A stretch of 64,000 bases of DNA from Streptomyces liliiviolaceus (GCF_018070025.1 NZ_JAGPYQ010000001.1:5270001-5334000); one strand, 5' to 3'. Shown: positions 46,079 to 55,765, counted from the first letter of the stretch. Numbers and translations: made by a program. The notes: generated by a model not told the origin, from the sequence alone.

Positions 46079-46839
46079 GCGGTGATCCCGAGGAGCCGGG
46101 CCATGTTGCCGCCCTCGACGAGCGCGCGGTCCTTGTCGTCCGGTATCGCCTTCGCGATCTTCATACGTTCCAGGTCGAAGTCGGAGCCGGGCCACTCGCT
46201 GCCCAGGAGGATCTTCTCAGGACCCAGTCGGGCGTAGGCGCGCTTCACGTCGCTCATCAGCGTCGCCGAGGTCTCCAGGTACACGTGGGGCTGCCGCTCG
46301 GCGACGATGATCGCCTCGGGGACGTTCCACACGGCACCCATGTGGGCGATGATCGTGGGCACCCCCGGGTGGTCGCGGGCGATCTCCTCGATGGCCAGCG
46401 GGGCGCAGAAGGAGTCGTCCAGGGCGTTGATCAGGACCATCAGCCCGCGCCGCGCGCAGGCCTCGAACAGCGGGTCCAGCAGACCGTGGTCGGCGACGTG
46501 GTAGCCGTGCAGGCTGGGGTGGAGCTTGAGGCCCACCAGCCCGGCGTCGGCCATGCGGTCGATCTCCTCGATGGCGTCGTCTGCCTGCGGGAGGACCTGA
46601 CCGAAGCCGAAGAAGCGGTCGGGGTGGGTGGCGACCAGCGAACTGATGAAGTCGTTCTCGATGCGCTGGGCGAGCGAGCAGACCATCGCCATGTCGACGC
46701 CGGCTGCGTCCATCCGGTCCAGGATGCGCCGCGGCTCGAACGGGGTGTACGGCGGCGGCGCCTCCCCCTTGCGGACGCCGGTGAGGTAGTCCGAGCGTCC
46801 CCGGACGTCCTGGGTGGTGTTGTACGCGTCGATGATCAC
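46075..46839 (-). CDS. amidohydrolase-2 (ACMSD-like) family hydrolase, 254 aa
   Basis: TIM-barrel metal-dependent hydrolase/decarboxylase. Marks are VGLKLHPSLHGYHVAD, TIIAHMGAVWN and LLGSEWPGSDFD, where the final Asp is the catalytic metal ligand. The N-terminal HxH pair of the classical family is replaced (MIIDAYNTTQ), so the metal site may be altered, as in some members of this group. It is 6 nt downstream of the ABC ATPase gene and coupled to the deaminase, so it belongs to the import operon. Exact reaction unknown. Confidence 0.83.
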   Translation of the reverse strand: MIIDAYNTTQDVRGRSDYLTGVRKGEAPPPYTPFEPRRILDRMDAAGVDMAMVCSLAQRIENDFISSLVATHPDRFFGFGQVLPQADDAIEEIDRMADAGLVGLKLHPSLHGYHVADHGLLDPLFEACARRGLMVLINALDDSFCAPLAIEEIARDHPGVPTIIAHMGAVWNVPEAIIVAERQPHVYLETSATLMSDVKRAYARLGPEKILLGSEWPGSDFDLERMKIAKAIPDDKDRALVEGGNMARLLGITA

Positions 46840-46845
46840 GCGGGA

Positions 46846-47931
46846 TCAGCCTTTCTGAACTGAGCTGTGCTGGTGCAGGTGCTGTTGCTGTTGTTCTTGG
46901 CCGTCGCTCGGCACCAGAGGCAGGTGGCAGCGCACGGTGCGGCCGGGTGCGACGGTCCGCAGTTCCGGCATGCGGGTACGGCAGCGGTCCTCGGCGAAGG
47001 GGCAGCGGGTCTGGAAGAGGCAGCCCTCGGGCGGGTTCGCGGGATCGGGCAGTTCGCCCTCCAGCACACGCCGTTCGCGCCGCCCGCCGGGGCGCAGGGA
47101 CGGCACCGAGGACAGCAGCGCCTCGGAGTAGGGGTGGGCGGGACCGGCGAAGAAGTCGTCCCGGGACGCGACCTCGATGATCTGGCCCAGGTACATGACG
47201 GCCACGCGGTCGGCGATGTGCCGTACGACGCCCAGGTCGTGGGAGATGAACAGCATGGTCAGGCCGCGCTCGCGGACCATGTCCGACAGCAGGTTCAGCA
47301 CCTGTGCCTGGATGGAGACGTCCAGCGCGGACACGGCCTCGTCCGCCACGACGAACTTGGGCGAGGAGGCCAGGGCCCGGGCGATGCCGATGCGCTGGCG
47401 CTGGCCGCCGGAGAACTCGTGCGGCTTGCGCCGGCCGGCCTCGGCGCCGAGACCCACCCGGTCCAGCAACTCCCCCACGACAGGCCCGGCTTCGGCCCGG
47501 CTCGCGCCGCGCGCCCGCCGCAGCGGCTCGGCGACGATGTCGGCGATCCGGCGCCGGGGGTTGAGCGAGCCGAACGGATCCTGGAACACCATCTGCAGGT
47601 CGGCCCGGGTGCGCCGCAGTCGCGTACCCCTGAGCCGGGTGATGTTCAGGCCGAGGAAATCGATGGTGCCTGACGCCGGCTCGATCACCCGCAGCAGGGC
47701 GCGGCCCAGGGTGGACTTGCCGCAGCCCGACTCACCGACCAGGCCCAGCGTCTCACCCTCCAGGATCTCCAGATCGACGTCGCGCAGGGCCCGTACCTTG
47801 CCGCCGGACCGGCCGCGGTACTCGACGCGCAGCTTCTCGGCCCGGATGAGCGGGGTACCGGGCGGTGCCGGGGGTACCGGAGCGGAGACCGCCTCGGCCG
47901 AGGTCGGCGGTGTGGCGGGTGGCGAGGTCAT
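46846..47931 (-). CDS. dipeptide/oligopeptide ABC transporter ATPase (DppF-like), 361 aa
   Basis: ATP-binding subunit. Walker A GESGCGKSTLG, signature LSGGQ-type EFSGGQRQRIGIARAL and Walker B KFVVADE are all present, and the C-terminal extension PEGCLFQTRCPFA with conserved Cys residues marks the oligopeptide group. ATG 47931 overlaps the stop of the other ATPase (ATGA). The C-terminal tail is Gln/His-rich (EQQQQHLHQH). It works with the second ATPase and the two permeases to import peptide-like or opine-like solutes. Confidence 0.93.
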   Translation of the reverse strand: MTSPPATPPTSAEAVSAPVPPAPPGTPLIRAEKLRVEYRGRSGGKVRALRDVDLEILEGETLGLVGESGCGKSTLGRALLRVIEPASGTIDFLGLNITRLRGTRLRRTRADLQMVFQDPFGSLNPRRRIADIVAEPLRRARGASRAEAGPVVGELLDRVGLGAEAGRRKPHEFSGGQRQRIGIARALASSPKFVVADEAVSALDVSIQAQVLNLLSDMVRERGLTMLFISHDLGVVRHIADRVAVMYLGQIIEVASRDDFFAGPAHPYSEALLSSVPSLRPGGRRERRVLEGELPDPANPPEGCLFQTRCPFAEDRCRTRMPELRTVAPGRTVRCHLPLVPSDGQEQQQQHLHQHSSVQKG

Positions 47932-49142
47932 GAGCGCCCCTTCTCGTCGCGTACCAGGTCCGCCGGGTGAGCCGGGCCCGAAGGACTCACCCGGTTCATC
48001 GGGTTCACCAGGCCCACCGGGCGGGTCACGTCCTCTGTCGTCCCCGTCGGCTGCGGGTCCGGTCCGGCGTCTCGTGCCGTACGGCGTACGGGTCCGGTCA
48101 GGACGCAGGCGTCGAGGTGGCCGGGTTCGCCGTGCCGGTGGCGCAGTTCGGGCTGCTCCGCGCACGCGTCGTGGGCGTGGGCACAACGCGCGGCGAACGC
48201 GCATCCGCCAGGGCGGTCCACCCCGGTCAGCGGGCTGCCGGGAATGGCGGGCAGCCGATCGGCGACCGGTCCGTCGATCGGCGGCACCGAGCCCAACAGG
48301 CCGACGGTGTAGGGGTGTTGCGGGTTGAACAGCACCTCGTCGCGTGAGCCCTGCTCGACGATGCGGCCGGCGTACATCACGGCCACGCGGTCGGCCACCT
48401 CGGCGACGACCCCCAGGTCGTGGGTGATCAGGAGGACGGCGGTGCCGTGGTCGGCGCTGGCCTTCTGGAGCACGGAGAGGACCTGGGCCTGGATGGTGAC
48501 GTCCAGTGCCGTGGTGGGTTCGTCGGCGATCAGGACGGCGGGGTCGTTGGCCAGACCCATGGCGATCATCACGCGCTGGCGCATACCGCCCGACAACTGG
48601 TGCGGCAGCGCACGGGAGTTGGCGCGCGGATTGGCGATGCCGACCTCGCCGAGCAGGTCCACGGCCCGGTCCATGGCCGTCGCGTACGGCATCCGGCGGT
48701 GGGCGCGCATCATCTCGGTGACCTGGGCGCCGACCCGGTGCAGCGGGTTGAGTGCGGCCAGCGCGTCCTGGAAGACGACGGCGATGTCCTTGCCCCGGAT
48801 CGAGCGCAGTTCGCGTTCGGACGCCTCGGCGAGGTTGCGGCCGTCGAAGGCGACGTCGCCGCTGATGTGGGTGCGCGGGCCCCGGTTGAGACCGACCAGG
48901 CTCATGGACAGCGCGGACTTGCCCGAGCCGGACTCGCCGACCAGTGCGAGGATCTCGCCCTGGTGGAGGGTCAGATCCACTCCGGCGACGGCCGGGAGCC
49001 GGCCCGAGGGGACGTCGAACCCGACCCGCAGTCCACGCGCCTCCAGGACGACGGGCTGTTCCGCGGCCGGGCTGTCCTGCCCGCGGACTCCGGCGGGCGC
49101 GGGCCCATTCACGGCGGGCCCGTTCACAGCAGGCCCGTTCAC
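47928..49142 (-). CDS. dipeptide/oligopeptide ABC transporter ATPase (DppD-like), 404 aa
   Basis: Walker A GESGSGKSALS, signature LSGGMRQRVMIAMGL, Walker B AVLIADEPT and the C-terminal GGCAFAARCAHAHDAC Cys pattern identify the DppD/OppD subunit. GTG 49142 overlaps the alpha/beta hydrolase stop by 4 nt. The first 15 residues are three tandem VNGPA units from a 15-bp DNA repeat, so this N-terminus is probably flexible and variable between strains. The last ~50 residues after the Cys motif are a Pro-rich extension. Confidence 0.92.
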   Translation of the reverse strand: MNGPAVNGPAVNGPAPAGVRGQDSPAAEQPVVLEARGLRVGFDVPSGRLPAVAGVDLTLHQGEILALVGESGSGKSALSMSLVGLNRGPRTHISGDVAFDGRNLAEASERELRSIRGKDIAVVFQDALAALNPLHRVGAQVTEMMRAHRRMPYATAMDRAVDLLGEVGIANPRANSRALPHQLSGGMRQRVMIAMGLANDPAVLIADEPTTALDVTIQAQVLSVLQKASADHGTAVLLITHDLGVVAEVADRVAVMYAGRIVEQGSRDEVLFNPQHPYTVGLLGSVPPIDGPVADRLPAIPGSPLTGVDRPGGCAFAARCAHAHDACAEQPELRHRHGEPGHLDACVLTGPVRRTARDAGPDPQPTGTTEDVTRPVGLVNPMNRVSPSGPAHPADLVRDEKGRS

Positions 49143-49145
49143 GGC
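49101..49145. repeat. 15-bp tandem repeat, three copies, inside ABC ATPase start
   Basis: Units at 49101-49115, 49116-49130 and 49131-49145 differ by one or two bases. They encode VNGPA repeats and also carry alternative GTG starts. Confidence 0.75.
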
Positions 49146-49828
49146 GTGCCGCTCACGGCCGTGGCCGCGGTGTGGATCAGGTCGGCCACCCGGCGCGGGT
49201 GCACGAGCGTCGTGTAGTGGCTGCCCGGTACGTGTTCGGTGACGGCCTCCATCCGGGCGGCCATGTCGTTCTGCGCGTCCGGGCGCAGGGTGCGGTCGTC
49301 GTCGGCGACCAGGTACCAGCTGGGCAGGGTGCGCCAGGCCGGCTTGCCGGTCGGCTGGGTGAAGATGAGGTTCTCCGCCTTGCGTCCCTCGGCCTCGACG
49401 ACGGCCCGTTGCGCGGGAGACAGGTCGGGGCCGATCTCGGCCCAGAACTCCTCGCTCGCCTCCGACTTCCACTCCCCGTTCGGGCCGCGCCGCATGTACT
49501 TCGAGATCTCCGCGGGCTCGTAGCGTTCGACGATGCCGTTGACGGTCTCGCCCTCGTCGGGTCCGAAGGCCGCGATGTAGACGAGGCCCCGGGCGGCGGG
49601 GCGGTGGCCGACGTTGGTGATGACCGCGCCGCCGTAGGAGTGGCCGACCAGGAGGACCGGTCCCGGCAGCTCCGCCACGGCGGCGGCGGTGTGCGCCACG
49701 TCCGCGTCGAGGGAGGTCAGCGGGTTGGTGACGGTGATCGTCCGGTGTCCCAGGGCGGTGAGCAGGGGCTCGACCTCCGACCAGGTGGTGGGGCGTCCGC
49801 CCGCTCCGTGGACCAGCACGATGTCCAT
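49139..49828 (-). CDS. alpha/beta hydrolase, 229 aa
   Basis: Serine hydrolase with nucleophile motif GHSYGGAV and N-terminal VLVHGAGGRPTTW (oxyanion region); the catalytic His lies in VPGSHYTTLVHP. It resembles small esterase/salicylate-esterase-like enzymes. ATG 49828 sits 5 nt after the permease gene stop, and its own stop overlaps the ATPase start, so it is embedded in the transporter operon. That position suggests it cleaves an ester or amide of the imported compound on entry. Confidence 0.88.
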   Translation of the reverse strand: MDIVLVHGAGGRPTTWSEVEPLLTALGHRTITVTNPLTSLDADVAHTAAAVAELPGPVLLVGHSYGGAVITNVGHRPAARGLVYIAAFGPDEGETVNGIVERYEPAEISKYMRRGPNGEWKSEASEEFWAEIGPDLSPAQRAVVEAEGRKAENLIFTQPTGKPAWRTLPSWYLVADDDRTLRPDAQNDMAARMEAVTEHVPGSHYTTLVHPRRVADLIHTAATAVSGTP

Positions 49829-49833
49829 GCGGC

Positions 49834-50919
49834 TCAGCCTTTCCGTATACGTGGGTCGAGGATCATGTAAAGCACGTCCACCGCGTAGTTGACGAGGACG
49901 AACAGCAGGGCGATGGCGAGCGCGGCTCCCTGGACGACGGGGTAGTCGCGCTGGAGCACGCCCTGCACCAGCAATCGGCCCACCCCGCCGTAGGAGAAGA
50001 CGGTCTCGGTGATGACGGACCCGCCGAGCAGGGACCCGAACTGCAGGCCGAGGACCGTGACGATGGGCAGCCAGGAGTTGCGCAGGACATGGCGGCGGAT
50101 CACCGCTGACTCGGCGAGCCCCTTCATGCGGGCGGTCCGGACGAAATCGTCGCCGAGGACGTCCAGGACGGAGGCGCGCACGATACGGGTGATGTAACCG
50201 GCCATGGACAGGGCGAGGGTGGTGGCGGGCAGGATCAGGTGCTGGATCCAGGGGCCGATCAGTTCGAGGCGGTTCTGCAGGATGGCGTCGAGGAGGACAA
50301 AGTTGGTCGTGGGCCGGTAGTCCAGCGAGCTGGGGAGCCGTCCCAGCACGGGCAGCCAGCGCAGCCAGACGCCGAAGACGACGATGGCGATCACGCCGAG
50401 CGCGAACCACGGCAGGGAGAAGCTGACGGTCGCCACGGTCCTGGTCGTGGTGTCGATCCAGGTGCCCTTGCGCAGTGCGGCGACCACGCCGGTGACCACG
50501 CCCAGGAGCACGGCCACGGTCATCGCGGCGAGGGTCAGTTCGATGGTGCCGGGCAGGGCGTCGCCCAGCAGACCCAGGACGCTGTTGGAGCCGAAGAACG
50601 ACTCGCCGAAGCGCAGGTGGACCAGGTTGTCGAGGTAGGTGCCGTACTGGGTGAGCAGCGGCTGGTCGAGGCCGAGCGCCTCGCTGGCCCTGGCCTCGTT
50701 CTGCGCGATCTCCGCCGCCGTGAGGTTGGTTCCGCCGCCCGCGAGGGAGGCGGTGGGCGAGCCGGGCAGCAGGCGCATCGCGATGAACACCAGGGTCGCC
50801 AGGGCGAACAGGACGACCGGGATGCCGAGGAGTCTGCGGGCCATGGCCCGCAGGGTGTCGGCGCGCTCGGACCGGGGCCGGGCGGGGCGCCGCAGGCGCG
50901 GCAGCGGGACGGTGCTCAT
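49834..50919 (-). CDS. ABC transporter permease (DppB-like), 361 aa
   Basis: Inner-membrane permease with six helices. The N-terminal GIPVVLFALATLVFIAMRLL segment and MRLLPGSP are typical of DppB/OppB, and the coupling-loop region reads DDFVRTARMKGLAESAVIRR. It pairs with the second permease (50916-51845), whose stop overlaps its start by 4 nt. The first ~25 residues are basic and Pro-rich. Confidence 0.93.
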   Translation of the reverse strand: MSTVPLPRLRRPARPRSERADTLRAMARRLLGIPVVLFALATLVFIAMRLLPGSPTASLAGGGTNLTAAEIAQNEARASEALGLDQPLLTQYGTYLDNLVHLRFGESFFGSNSVLGLLGDALPGTIELTLAAMTVAVLLGVVTGVVAALRKGTWIDTTTRTVATVSFSLPWFALGVIAIVVFGVWLRWLPVLGRLPSSLDYRPTTNFVLLDAILQNRLELIGPWIQHLILPATTLALSMAGYITRIVRASVLDVLGDDFVRTARMKGLAESAVIRRHVLRNSWLPIVTVLGLQFGSLLGGSVITETVFSYGGVGRLLVQGVLQRDYPVVQGAALAIALLFVLVNYAVDVLYMILDPRIRKG

Positions 50920-51845
50920 GCGGAGCCCTTCGGGTCGAGCGCGTCCCGCAGGTCGTCGCCCACGAAGTTGCAGGCCACGACGAACAGCAGGGTCAGGGCC
51001 GCCGGCAGCACCACCAGGCGGGGCGCGGAGTACAGGAACTCCTGTCCGGCCTGGACCATGTAGCCCCAGTCGGGGGTGGGCGGCTGGATGCCGAGGCCGA
51101 GGTAGGACAGGCCGGCGGCGAAGCCCGCCGCGACCGACAGGGTCATGACGACCTGGGCCACCAGCGGCCCGGCGATGTTGGGCAGGATCTCCTGCGCCAG
51201 GATGCGCGGGGTGCGGGTGCCGCCCAGGCGGGCGGCGACGATGTAGTCCTGGGCCGTCTCCCTGGCCGCGAGGGCGCGGGCCAGCCGCGCCAGGCCGGGT
51301 GCGAGGGACACGCCGACCCCGATGACGAGGCTGGTGGTGCCCGGTCCGGCTGCGGCGACCAGCAGGATGACCAGAAGGATCGACGGGAAGGCCAGGGCCA
51401 GGTCGACGACGCGCATCAGTACCTGTTCGACGATGCCGCCCGCGTAGCCGGCGAGCAGGCCGATGCCGGTGCCGAGCACGGCGGCCAGCGCGGTGGAGGC
51501 GAACGCCACGAACAGCAGTGGCCGTGCCCCGTGCACCAGCCGGGCCAGTTCGTCCCGGCCCAGGTCGTCCGTGCCGAGGAGATGGCCGGGCGAGCCGAAG
51601 GGCAGCATCGCCGAGGAGGTCTGCCGGACCGGGTCGGCGGAGATCAGCAGCGGCCCGACGAGCGCGACGAGGACGATCGCGACCAGGAACACCCAGGACA
51701 CCCGCGCGGGCCAGGAGGTGCCGATCCCGCGCTGCCTCAGCCTCGCCATCCGGCCCGGGCGGGCGGGGGCCGCCGTGGGGCCGCCGCCCGGGCCCGTGAC
51801 GGCCCCCGCGTGGGCCCCGGCGTGGGCCCCCGCGTGATCAGACAC
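50916..51845 (-). CDS. ABC transporter permease (DppC-like), 309 aa
   Basis: Second permease. It has the DppC-type order: N-terminal helix FLVAIVLVALVGPLLIS, GTDDLGRDELARLVHGAR, and coupling loop QDYIVAARLGGTRTPRIL. The first ~40 residues are a low-complexity stretch with HAGA repeats followed by TGPGGG, probably cytoplasmic and dispensable. The GTG start (51845) overlaps the binding-protein gene by 8 nt. It completes the import complex. Confidence 0.93.
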   Translation of the reverse strand: MSDHAGAHAGAHAGAVTGPGGGPTAAPARPGRMARLRQRGIGTSWPARVSWVFLVAIVLVALVGPLLISADPVRQTSSAMLPFGSPGHLLGTDDLGRDELARLVHGARPLLFVAFASTALAAVLGTGIGLLAGYAGGIVEQVLMRVVDLALAFPSILLVILLVAAAGPGTTSLVIGVGVSLAPGLARLARALAARETAQDYIVAARLGGTRTPRILAQEILPNIAGPLVAQVVMTLSVAAGFAAGLSYLGLGIQPPTPDWGYMVQAGQEFLYSAPRLVVLPAALTLLFVVACNFVGDDLRDALDPKGSA

Positions 51846-53505
51846 TGGCTTTCTCCATGAAGCAGCGGTGGTTTCCGAGGGCCGCGGTGTTGATGCCCTT
51901 CACCTTGGCTCCGCTGACGACCAGGTTGGTGGAGCAGGCCAGCATGGCGATCACCATGTACTCCTCCGCCCAGCGCCGCTGGATCTTCGAGTAGGCGGCG
52001 GTGCGCTTCTTGCCGACGGGGAGGTTCTTGGCCGTCAGCAGGTCCTCGGCCAGGGTGTCGACGCCGTCCAGCGTGTCCAGGCCGGTGATGGTGCTGCCGT
52101 AGAGACCGGCGGGGTTGGCCATGGCGCCGACCATGTTGTTGGGGTCGGGGACGTAGGAGTTGCGTTCCCAGATCATCAGGTCGTGGTGGTCGTCCTTGCC
52201 GTCGCTGAGGCGGCTGAAGTACGAGGCGGGGTCGACGGAGGTGGTCTTCACCTTGAAGCCGGCGTCCTCCAGGTTCTGCTTGACGATCTGCGCGGCCTTG
52301 GGGTGCCAGGAGTCGCTGGCCGCCATCAGCCCCAGCTCGCGGCCGACCGCCCCGGCCTCCTTGAGGAGTTTCTTCGCCTGGGCGAGGTTCTTGGTGCTGA
52401 GGTCGGCGAGGCCGGCGTCGTACCCGTCCTGGGCCGGCGGGACCGCGTAGCCGTCGGGCTCGCTGGCGACGCCGAAGAAGGCCTGCTGGACGATCGCCTT
52501 GCGGTCGATGGCCAGGTTGATGGCCTTGCGCACCTTCAGTTCGGGAATCCGCCGCGCGTCGATCATCAGGATGGCGTCGAAGCCCTCCTTGGTGTCGTGG
52601 ACGGTGACCGACGGGTCCGACTTCAGCTGTGCGACGGCCGAGTAGGGGGTGAACTGGGTCGCGGACACGTCCCCGCTGAGCAGGGAGCTGACGATCGCCG
52701 AGGGGTCCTGCACCTGACGCAGCACCAGACGGTCGATCGGCGGCCGGCCGAGCCGGAAGTCGTCGAAGGCCTCAAGGGTGATGGACTGGCCGGAGGTGGC
52801 CGAGGCGAACTTGAAGGGGCCCGTCCCGACGAGGTGCTTGCCTATGGCGTCCCCGTACTTGTCGAGGGCGGCCTTGGAGATGATGCGGCCGCCGATGTCG
52901 GAGAGCTGGGCGAGGACGGTCCGGTCGGGTGCCTTGAGCACCAGCTTGACCGTGAGGTCGTCCTCGGCGGTCAGCGAGGCCACGTTGTTGCCGAGGGAGG
53001 CGAGCGGTCTGGAGGCGCCCTTCGGCAGGGTCTTGTTCTCGGGGTCGAACTGCCGGTTCAGAGTGGCCAGCACATCGGCCGAGGACAGCGTCGTACCGTC
53101 GTGGAACTTCACGCCGTCCCGGAGGGTGAAGGTGTACGTGAGCCGGTCGTCGGAGATCTTCCAGCTCTTGGCCAGGTCCGGTGTGGGTTCGTTGGACTCG
53201 AAGGAGATGAAGGTCAGACCGCGGCAGACGCAGTCCACCGCCATCCAGTCCCCCAGCGTGGTGTAGAAGGCGGGGTCGTTGACCGCGCTGGTGGAGTCGA
53301 TCGCGAGGGTGAGGGTGCCCCCCTTGCCGGATCCGCCGCCGGACTCCCCGGACCCGTCGTCGGCCACCCCGCAGGCGGCGAGCAGCGGGGTCAGCCCGAA
53401 GCCCACTCCGACCCCGAGGACGCTTGCGCCGCGCAGCACGGTCCGGCGGGCGACCTGCGGTTCGGCCGGGCGGGGTGCGGGCGTTCCCTGCGACTGATCC
53501 GGCAT
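51838..53505 (-). CDS. ABC transporter solute-binding lipoprotein (DppA/OppA type), 555 aa
   Basis: The N-terminus has ARRTVLRG (twin-arginine) and the lipobox LLAAC with Cys45, so it is probably exported folded by Tat and lipid-anchored. The mature part is an SBP_bac_5 protein: TLTLAIDSTSAVNDPAFY, then WKISDDRLTYTFTLRDGVKF and VGTGPFKF. It captures the solute for the permeases. First gene of the import operon. Operator-like sites matching the GntR regulator lie 70-102 bp upstream, so substrate availability likely controls it. Confidence 0.93.
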   Translation of the reverse strand: MPDQSQGTPAPRPAEPQVARRTVLRGASVLGVGVGFGLTPLLAACGVADDGSGESGGGSGKGGTLTLAIDSTSAVNDPAFYTTLGDWMAVDCVCRGLTFISFESNEPTPDLAKSWKISDDRLTYTFTLRDGVKFHDGTTLSSADVLATLNRQFDPENKTLPKGASRPLASLGNNVASLTAEDDLTVKLVLKAPDRTVLAQLSDIGGRIISKAALDKYGDAIGKHLVGTGPFKFASATSGQSITLEAFDDFRLGRPPIDRLVLRQVQDPSAIVSSLLSGDVSATQFTPYSAVAQLKSDPSVTVHDTKEGFDAILMIDARRIPELKVRKAINLAIDRKAIVQQAFFGVASEPDGYAVPPAQDGYDAGLADLSTKNLAQAKKLLKEAGAVGRELGLMAASDSWHPKAAQIVKQNLEDAGFKVKTTSVDPASYFSRLSDGKDDHHDLMIWERNSYVPDPNNMVGAMANPAGLYGSTITGLDTLDGVDTLAEDLLTAKNLPVGKKRTAAYSKIQRRWAEEYMVIAMLACSTNLVVSGAKVKGINTAALGNHRCFMEKASV

Positions 53506-53574
53506 GAGGGCCTCCTTGGGGCGCCGTTCCTCTGAGAAATCTGATGACTCTTGAGACTCTGAAAACTCTGGGGG

Positions 53575-53607
53575 AATGGATCTAATCTCGTACTGATTGG
53601 ATCCAAA
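53575..53607. promoter_or_regulatory. two GntR/VanR-type operator sites before the ABC operon
   Basis: A perfect core TTGGATCCAA lies at 53597-53606, and a weaker site AATGGATCTAAT at 53575-53586. Both are upstream of the binding-protein gene (start 53505). The same core appears before the Rieske operon and near the GntR gene. Confidence 0.75.
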
Positions 53608-53739
53608 ATCATCGTGTCCGGCTCGCGAGTCCGAGCCGTGTCCCGTGTGTTACGAGCACATGAAACCGGGATCTTGGGTGTTATCTGCCTACATCTCTTG
53701 ACAGACAGGTTCCATGACGGGGTGTTCCATGACCGGCGG

Positions 53740-55701
53740 TCAGGTCCCGCAGCAGTGGTCGGCGCCGGCCGACGGGTCGGGGATGTCCATGGCCGGGTTG
53801 CGGTCGAAGAAGCCGTCGGGTTCGAAGACCAGCCGCACCCGGTCGACCGGCATGACGGGCCACTGCTCGGGCCGGGGGAAGTGGTGGCTGCCCACGACCG
53901 GCCACAGCACCAACTCGGCCCCGTCCAGCGAACGGTCCTTGCGCTGCCACACCTGTACGCCGTCCTCGCCGGGCTCCGCCTGGTTCGGGTACTGCCCTCC
54001 TACGTAACTCTCGGCGGGGTCGGAGACCGTGGCCCACAGGTGCTGGTGGACGAAGGGCGCCCGGCGGGCCATCACCGACTCGGGCCGCGCGAAGGGCCGG
54101 GTGGTGTTGGGCAGCAACAGCCGGTACGCCGTCGGGTCCCCGTAACGGTTCTGCTTGTCGGCGCTCTCCACGCGCCAGTGCCGGGACGTCGCCGGGTTGG
54201 TCCGGCGGGCGGCCTGCGACTCCGACAGCAGCGGGGTGCGGACCATACGGACCGCGTTGCCGTACGGGTCGTGGCGCGGGTCGTCCTCCGCCTCGGCGTT
54301 CTCCTCCACCAGGCGGTTGAGCGGGCCGTCCACCGCGGCGTCCAGACGCAGGCCGAAGTAGTGCTGGTGGGTGGGCGTCTGGACGTTGGGTGAGACCACC
54401 CGGCCGTGCCGCACCTCCTCGCCCTCCTCGATGCCGGAGGCCGACAGCATGCCGGTCAGCTTGATCTCCAGCTCGATCCGGCCGTCCTGGTAGAGCGACC
54501 AGTAGAAGCCGTAGTCGTAGTTGGCCACCGTCTGGAAGCTGGAGATGATCAGCCGCCGGGAGCGGCGCACCTCGCTCACCCCGCGGCGCAGGTCGTTGTG
54601 CTTCCAGAGGATCCCGTCGTCCTCCTCGTGCATGCAGATCGCCTGCTCGATCTCCTGCGCGGCTCCGTCGCCCCCGAGGTGGGCCGCGTCGAAGTAGTGG
54701 ATGACGCCCAGGCAGTCGCAGCCCAGCGCGAGCGAGTTGGTCAGCGGTCCGGCGCCGTACTCGCCCCAGTCGAAGAAGTTCTTGCGGAACTGCGTGCTGC
54801 TCGGGTCGAGATAGGGGACGTACATCTCGTTGCAGGCGGCCCGCTTGAGGACCGAGCGGCCCAGGAAGCCGAGGTCGTACAGGACCAGGCCCTCGCGGTG
54901 GGTGAAGCCGACGCGGAACTCCCAGCCCTGCCAGCTGACCCGGTGTCCGTCGACGGTGAAGCTGGGGCCCTCGGGCTGTACGACCTCCAACGGCTTCAGC
55001 CCCTCGCGGTCCGAGCCGAATCCGCCGGTCGCCAGCGGTCCCGGCTCCTCGGAGACCGGCACGACGCCGTGGTCCTCGACCTCCAGCACCTCCATGGTCG
55101 CCATGTCGATGATCGGGATGACGCCCTGCACGGGGCGCACATAGGCGTTGTCGTCCTCCTGGACGCGGTGCCAGACCGAGCCCCAGGTGATCCGGCGGTC
55201 CTTGTACTTCTCCGGCACGAAGCCGCCGATGGACTCCGCGTCGATCACCGTCAGCGACACGTCGTGGATGCCCCGCTTGGCCAGCGCCGCACGGAACAGC
55301 GGGTTCGCCCGGCAGGCCTGGGCCGCCGCGCGTGCCTCCGCCGAGGTGATGCCGGGCCGCCGGATGTCCACCGGCCGCCACTCCAGGCAGCGCGGCTCGG
55401 CGCCGAGCTGCACGTCGATCTCCCAGGCGCCGGGCAGATCGTGGTCCATCGCCACCAGGCCCACCCGCACCTCGCCCGCGGGCTGCCGGCCGGCCATCAC
55501 CTCACGGGCGAAGGTCTCGTCCAGCACCGCGCCCCAGAACCGGGTCCGCTCACCGAGCCGGCCGTCGGCCCGTGCCACGGCGACGGCCGCGTCCATCTCC
55601 GCGGGAGACAGCGGGTCTAGGGGATGGGTGCGCGCACGCCGGGCATGGACACGGGTACTGACGCTTCCGGGACTGCCGACGTTCACGGGCGGGTTGTGCA
55701 T
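53740..55701 (-). CDS. copper amine oxidase (TPQ-type), 653 aa
   Basis: Quinoprotein amine oxidase. Tyr395 in VANYDYGFYW is the precursor of topaquinone; His445 and His447 in THQHYF and a later His in SHHFPRPEQWPVMP bind copper. FFDWGEYGAG contains the catalytic base Asp. No signal peptide is seen, so it probably acts in the cytoplasm, like many actinobacterial members. It oxidises primary amines to aldehydes with release of NH3 and H2O2. Start ATG 55701. It is divergent from the GntR regulator and probably under its control. The aldehyde could feed the nearby dehydrogenase. Confidence 0.93.
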   Translation of the reverse strand: MHNPPVNVGSPGSVSTRVHARRARTHPLDPLSPAEMDAAVAVARADGRLGERTRFWGAVLDETFAREVMAGRQPAGEVRVGLVAMDHDLPGAWEIDVQLGAEPRCLEWRPVDIRRPGITSAEARAAAQACRANPLFRAALAKRGIHDVSLTVIDAESIGGFVPEKYKDRRITWGSVWHRVQEDDNAYVRPVQGVIPIIDMATMEVLEVEDHGVVPVSEEPGPLATGGFGSDREGLKPLEVVQPEGPSFTVDGHRVSWQGWEFRVGFTHREGLVLYDLGFLGRSVLKRAACNEMYVPYLDPSSTQFRKNFFDWGEYGAGPLTNSLALGCDCLGVIHYFDAAHLGGDGAAQEIEQAICMHEEDDGILWKHNDLRRGVSEVRRSRRLIISSFQTVANYDYGFYWSLYQDGRIELEIKLTGMLSASGIEEGEEVRHGRVVSPNVQTPTHQHYFGLRLDAAVDGPLNRLVEENAEAEDDPRHDPYGNAVRMVRTPLLSESQAARRTNPATSRHWRVESADKQNRYGDPTAYRLLLPNTTRPFARPESVMARRAPFVHQHLWATVSDPAESYVGGQYPNQAEPGEDGVQVWQRKDRSLDGAELVLWPVVGSHHFPRPEQWPVMPVDRVRLVFEPDGFFDRNPAMDIPDPSAGADHCCGT

Positions 55702-55734
55702 GCTGTGCTCCGCTCATCTGCACGGTCGCGAACC

Positions 55735-55765
55735 TTGGATCCTGCGACCTTTAGAATGGATACAT
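55735..55765. promoter_or_regulatory. GntR/VanR-type sites between amine oxidase and GntR genes
   Basis: TTGGATCCTG (55735-55744) and AATGGATACAT (55755-55765) are imperfect copies of the TTGGATCCAA core, placed between the divergent starts at 55701 and 55836. This fits control of both the oxidase and the regulator itself. Confidence 0.65.
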